DNA of 8,760 nucleotides from Candidatus Tayloriibacteriota bacterium (lineage in GTDB: Bacteria > Patescibacteriota > Minisyncoccia > Phycocordibacterales > JARIHA01): positions 1 through 8,760 of the forward strand of contig JARIHA010000015.1 in assembly GCA_029288475.1 (NCBI GenBank), in the 5' to 3' direction. The translations under genes were made by a program, and so were the position numbers. How positions within the stretch are numbered: position 1 is the stretch's first letter; each line of letters begins with the position of its first letter. Below the pieces are notes generated by a model. That model made no database searches. It was not told the DNA's origin and saw nothing but the letters and a program-made list of their open reading frames with translations. Below are positions 5,975 to 8,760 of the stretch, one piece after another.

Positions 5975-6029
5975 TATTTCAGAAGAGACCGATAATTTTT
6001 ATGGCTCAATAGAGCCATATTTCAGAAGA
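5975..6029 (+). promoter_or_regulatory. repeat-hairpin-repeat element upstream of the M23 gene
   Basis: The 12-bp sequence TATTTCAGAAGA occurs perfectly at 5975-5986 and again at 6018-6029, start-to-start 43 bp (about four helical turns). Just ahead of, and touching, the second copy is a perfect 8-bp hairpin: TATGGCTC (6000-6007), loop AATA, GAGCCATA (6012-6019). No T run follows the stem on either strand, so it is not an ordinary intrinsic terminator. ATG GCT CAA TAG at 6001-6012 forms a three-codon frame inside the hairpin. I do not recognise a known riboswitch. A pair of operator sites or a structured leader controlling the hydrolase is the inference. Confidence 0.5.
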
Positions 6030-6045
6030 TACTGCGTTATTATCA

Positions 6046-6051
6046 TATAAA
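6046..6051 (+). promoter_or_regulatory. possible proximal -10 of the LysM-M23 gene
   Basis: TATAAA, within ATCATATAAAATAAGC, lies 11 bp before the TTG start codon. There is no -35 at the expected distance and no TGn. If used, transcription would begin about 5 bases before the coding region, matching the near-leaderless pattern of other units here. The stretch is A/T-rich, so chance is possible. Confidence 0.3.
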
Positions 6052-6062
6052 ATAAGCCTATT

Positions 6063-7166
6063 TTGACTAATCTACAGGACCCTTGTACCGATGCCTCTAA
6101 AACGGCTAAGAATAAGGCGAAAAAGCATTTTTACTCCCTAGCTGTTCTTGTTCAGCTGTTTTTTCTTTTTGCACTCATTTCTTTACCAAGTCCAGTACGT
6201 GCTGGATTTTTTTCTGTCGTTTCTCAGCTTTTTGCTTCGACCGATAAAACTGCTTCTGTTGGAAACAATTTTAACTCACAAAACATACCTCTTCTTAAGG
6301 CTGATCTGAGTCCTAATCCTCAGTATGGTAAGGGTGGTGGAGACGTGTCTATTGTTGGTGGAGATGCGTTGGTACCTGAAAATGGTCCATTAGGAGCAGC
6401 GGCCGACATAAGTGATCAGCCTTTGAACCAGATAAGTCTTTATGTAGTAAGAAGTGGGGATACTCTTTCTCAAGTGGCAAAGATGTATGGGGTTTCAGTA
6501 AACACTATAGTTTGGGCAAACAATTTAAAATCTCAAACTCTCAGTGAAGGACAGACACTCGTCATTCTTCCTGTCTCAGGAGTTCTTTATACGATTAAAA
6601 AGGGAGATACGTTGAAATCTATTGCAAAAAAATATAGCTCTGACGTAAATGAAATCATGCAGTTCAACGATATTGCTTCAGATAGTGATTTAGTGATTGG
6701 ACAAACGGTTACTATTCCTGATGCTGAAATTGATACGCCGGTATTGCCAGCACATAAAGTGGTGATTCCTTCTGGAAATCAGCCGACAGAGAAGCTTCGT
6801 GATGTGGGAACAATAAATTACATTGGTTACTATGCAAAGCCAGTAGTCGGGATTAAAACCCAAGGTCTTCATGGATATAATGCTGTAGATATTGGTGCTC
6901 CGATCGGTACTCCTATTTGGGCTTCTGCGGATGGCGTTGTTATTGTTTCTAAAATGGGAGGATGGAATGGTGGGTACGGAAACTACGTAGTTCTTCAGCA
7001 CAATAATAATACTCAGACTTTATATGCCCACATGAAGGAAACAGTTGTTTCTGTCGGGGAGCATGTTTCACAAGGACAGACAATTGGGTATGTTGGACTT
7101 ACCGGTAAGACAACTGGCCCCCATGTACACTTTGAAGTACGAGGAGCGGTAAATCCTTTTCAATAA
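6063..7166 (+). CDS. exported LysM-LysM-M23 peptidoglycan endopeptidase
   Basis: This 367-residue wall hydrolase has a basic N-terminus, a hydrophobic segment at about residues 24-42 ending SPVRAG (signal peptide or anchor), and a Gly-rich linker. LysM 1 (about 126-170, LYVVRSGDTLSQVAKMYGVS) and LysM 2 (about 175-219, LYTIKKGDTLKSIAKKY) bind glycan. The C-terminal M23/LytM domain (about 262-367) should cut peptide cross-links. By family pattern the zinc ligands are His270, Asp276 and His356, and the catalytic histidines are His323 (LYAHM) and His354 (TGPHVHFEV). All are present, so it is probably active. The first motif reads HGYNAVD (H-x5-D), longer than the commoner H-x3-D. The start is TTG 6063: the frame closes at TAA 6048-6050 and no ATG or GTG lies between there and the hydrophobic segment. 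It is alone on its strand and convergent with yifB. The role is wall remodelling, division or envelope passage. Confidence 0.93.
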   Translation: MTNLQDPCTDASKTAKNKAKKHFYSLAVLVQLFFLFALISLPSPVRAGFFSVVSQLFASTDKTASVGNNFNSQNIPLLKADLSPNPQYGKGGGDVSIVGGDALVPENGPLGAAADISDQPLNQISLYVVRSGDTLSQVAKMYGVSVNTIVWANNLKSQTLSEGQTLVILPVSGVLYTIKKGDTLKSIAKKYSSDVNEIMQFNDIASDSDLVIGQTVTIPDAEIDTPVLPAHKVVIPSGNQPTEKLRDVGTINYIGYYAKPVVGIKTQGLHGYNAVDIGAPIGTPIWASADGVVIVSKMGGWNGGYGNYVVLQHNNNTQTLYAHMKETVVSVGEHVSQGQTIGYVGLTGKTTGPHVHFEVRGAVNPFQ

Positions 7167-7175
7167 GAATTATTG
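7161..7175. repeat. inverted repeat formed by two convergent Gln-stop ends
   Basis: CAATAA (7161-7166), GAA, TTATTG (7170-7175) is a perfect 6-bp dyad. Each arm is the final Gln codon plus TAA stop of one gene: the M23 hydrolase on plus and yifB on minus. It is too A/T-rich and lacks a T tract, so it would be at best a weak transcript end. Confidence 0.4.
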
Positions 7176-8720
7176 ATTCATTCGGGAACGATATTGTGCG
7201 GCCTCTAGGATGTGATTTTTTTCAATATTATTTTCATTTGCAAGGTCTGCAATAGTTCTCGCTATTTTTATTACGCGGTAATAACCTCTTGTTGAAAGTT
7301 GAAGTCCCCCGGCTATTTTATCTAGGGTACTTTTTACTTCCCTGCTTAGTTGAATACTTTTTTTAATATCAAGTGAGCTCATTCCCCCATTTGTACTTGT
7401 TGGGCTGTTTATTTTTTTAAATCTTTGCTTCTGAATATTGCGCGCAAGTATTACGCGCTTTTTTATTTCTAAAGTGCTTTCGTTTGAGTTGATGGTAGAT
7501 AAGAGATCATGCTTCTGGTTGTCTACTTTTATCCAAAGGTCGATTCTGTCACAAATCGGATCTGAAATCTTTTTTCGGTACATCTCTAAACTATTTTGGC
7601 TACATTTACATAATTTTTCTTTAGAGCCTAGGTTTCCACATGGGCAAGGGTTCATTGCTGCGATAAGAATAAAATCAGCCGGAAAAAGGGCACTACTCTT
7701 TGCGCGTGAAAGCGATAGTTGTTTTTCTTCTAGTGGTTGTCGCAAAGATTCGATTACTCTCCGGTCAAATTCGGGAAATTCATCAAGAAACAATACTCCC
7801 CTATGCGCGAGGGTTATTTCTCCTGGACGCATTGAGTTGCCTCCTCCGATTATGGCAGATGCCGAAGAGGTATGATGAGGGGCACGCATCGGAGGTACAA
7901 TAATAAAAGGGTCAGTTAAAACACTAGCTACTGAATGGATAGCGGTAACTTCTAGAATTTCTTCATAAGTAAGAGGAGGAAGAATATGTTGAAATGCTTT
8001 TGCAAGCATTGTTTTTCCTGTACCAGGTGGGCCATAAAGCAGAATGTTGTGGCGGCCCGCGGCGGCTATTTCCATAACTCTTTTTACTGTTTCCTGTCCT
8101 TGTATATCTGAGAAGTTTACTGAGCTGTCTTGATTGCTTTCAGAAAGTACTTCTTTGAGACAGTTTTCTTCATTTTTTTTCTGTTCTGGTGCGATAATCA
8201 TTTTTCTTTGAAGATGTTCTACCAGTTCTCTGAGGGTGTTTACGCCATAAATGAGGATTCCCTTTATTAGGGCTGCTTCTCGGGTATTTTCTTTTGGTAC
8301 ATATACTTCGGTAAATCCTTTTTGGCGCGCCTCTAGAACGAGAGCGATCACTCCCCTAATCTTTTTTACCTCTCCGTCGAGAGACAGTTCACCAAGGAAC
8401 AATCTTTTGCTTTCTTCAAATGAAATATCATTGGCAGCTTTCAAATACCCGATCGCTATTCCTAGGTCGAAGTGAGGACCCTCTTTTTTAATGTCTGCGG
8501 GAGCCAAGGAAACGACGATCTTTTGATTTTTTTGTTTTGGCGAGGTAAAACCAGAATTTTTTATTGCTGCAGAGATTCGGTCCTTGGCTTCTTCTACTGC
8601 TCTGTTTGCCAAGCCAACCAAGGAAAAAGAATGAAGTCCTCTAGACAAGTCCACTTCAATATCGACGATATGAGCTTTTAAAAATGAAATCTGTGCGCTG
8701 TGTACTTTGGCAAAGCTCAT
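7170..8720 (-). CDS. comM: YifB/ComM family magnesium chelatase-like AAA+ ATPase
   Basis: The 516-residue length is normal for the family. The best-studied member, ComM, is a ring helicase that speeds branch migration when incoming DNA recombines during natural transformation; in species without known competence its role is unclear. Residues about 20-125 form the N-terminal ChlI domain (GLHSFSLVGLANRAVEEAKD, 28-47; LAPADIKKEGPHFDLGIAIG, 72-91). The ATPase core has Walker A GPPGTGKT (230-237), the family block RAPHHTSSAS (279-288), Walker B VLFLDEFPEF (309-318), the Cys cluster MNPCPCG...CKC (356-373) and CDRIDLWI (390-397) with a likely arginine finger. The C-terminal domain includes LSTRGYYRVIKIARTIADL (475-493). 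ATG 8720 gives the standard family N-terminus. No Shine-Dalgarno sequence or clear promoter lies in the 40 bp upstream. It could be annotated yifB equally well. Confidence 0.95.
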   Translation of the reverse strand: MSFAKVHSAQISFLKAHIVDIEVDLSRGLHSFSLVGLANRAVEEAKDRISAAIKNSGFTSPKQKNQKIVVSLAPADIKKEGPHFDLGIAIGYLKAANDISFEESKRLFLGELSLDGEVKKIRGVIALVLEARQKGFTEVYVPKENTREAALIKGILIYGVNTLRELVEHLQRKMIIAPEQKKNEENCLKEVLSESNQDSSVNFSDIQGQETVKRVMEIAAAGRHNILLYGPPGTGKTMLAKAFQHILPPLTYEEILEVTAIHSVASVLTDPFIIVPPMRAPHHTSSASAIIGGGNSMRPGEITLAHRGVLFLDEFPEFDRRVIESLRQPLEEKQLSLSRAKSSALFPADFILIAAMNPCPCGNLGSKEKLCKCSQNSLEMYRKKISDPICDRIDLWIKVDNQKHDLLSTINSNESTLEIKKRVILARNIQKQRFKKINSPTSTNGGMSSLDIKKSIQLSREVKSTLDKIAGGLQLSTRGYYRVIKIARTIADLANENNIEKNHILEAAQYRSRMNQ

Positions 8721-8724
8721 CTGG

Positions 8725-8736
8725 AGAGTTTACTCT
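8725..8736. repeat. short palindrome just upstream of yifB/comM
   Basis: AGAGT (8725-8729), TT, ACTCT (8732-8736) is a perfect 5-bp dyad ending 4 bases before the ATG complement at 8718-8720. It could be a small operator or leader hairpin next to the start codon. At this length chance is a fair explanation, and the region upstream is outside the window. Confidence 0.2.
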
Positions 8737-8760
8737 TTTTGTATGAAATACTTTTAAAGC

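Noticed and set aside
6000..6019. Hairpin as an intrinsic terminator
   Set aside because: No T run follows the stem on either strand; on plus the T tract precedes it, and on minus the stem is followed by A residues.
7438..7903. Overlapping plus-strand open frames inside yifB/comM
   Set aside because: They are antisense shadows of a strongly conserved AAA+ core; no domain, promoter or start signal supports them.
1..8760. CRISPR array, tRNA, rRNA, transposase or phage genes
   Set aside because: No regularly spaced repeats, cloverleaf-like sequences, rRNA-like stretches or mobile-element proteins were seen on either strand.

Overview
The window looks like chromosomal sequence from a Candidatus Parcubacteria-type (CPR / Patescibacteria) bacterium. 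No marker gene proves this. The impression comes from the style of the proteins: a YifB/ComM with an N-terminus typical of that group, short single-helix surface proteins (thrombospondin-3 loops, a peptidoglycan-binding-like domain plus IPT/TIG domains, a Cys-rich small protein), moderately AT-rich DNA, almost no spacing between genes, and almost no Shine-Dalgarno sequences. I could not run any database search.

Layout. Positions 1-1414 (minus) hold a two-gene unit. The upstream gene encodes a membrane-anchored protein with two calcium-loop motifs, and the downstream gene encodes a secreted protein cut off by the window edge. Both resemble proteins I recall from CPR loci with VirB4/TrbL-like secretion genes. 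A 95-bp divergent promoter region follows, then a plus-strand pair (1510-2989): a secreted PG-binding-like/IPT protein and a small anchored Cys-rich protein, separated by one base. Its last stop codon interlocks with the stop codon of the convergent rsmA. Positions 2986-5803 (minus) hold a uvrD/pcrA-type helicase followed one base later by rsmA. A 259-bp divergent region (5804-6062) is the richest non-coding stretch: an extended -10 at the helicase start, an alternative-hairpin tract, two TTATCC boxes 11 bp apart, and a 12-bp direct repeat on either side of a perfect hairpin. Positions 6063-7166 (plus) hold a LysM-LysM-M23 cell-wall hydrolase starting at TTG. It converges, three bases apart, on yifB/comM (7170-8720, minus), whose start lies 40 bp from the window end.

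The genes fall into two themes. One is the cell surface: the calcium-loop protein, the truncated secreted protein, the PGB/IPT protein, the Cys-rich small protein and the M23 hydrolase. The other is nucleic acid: UvrD-like helicase, RsmA, and the YifB/ComM AAA+ ATPase, whose best-studied homologue acts in natural transformation. No tRNA, rRNA, CRISPR, transposase or phage gene was seen. No clearly new system is demonstrated. The strongest leads are the repeat/hairpin leader of the M23 gene, the recurrent promoter-at-the-start-codon (leaderless-like) arrangement, and the left-edge secretion-like locus.
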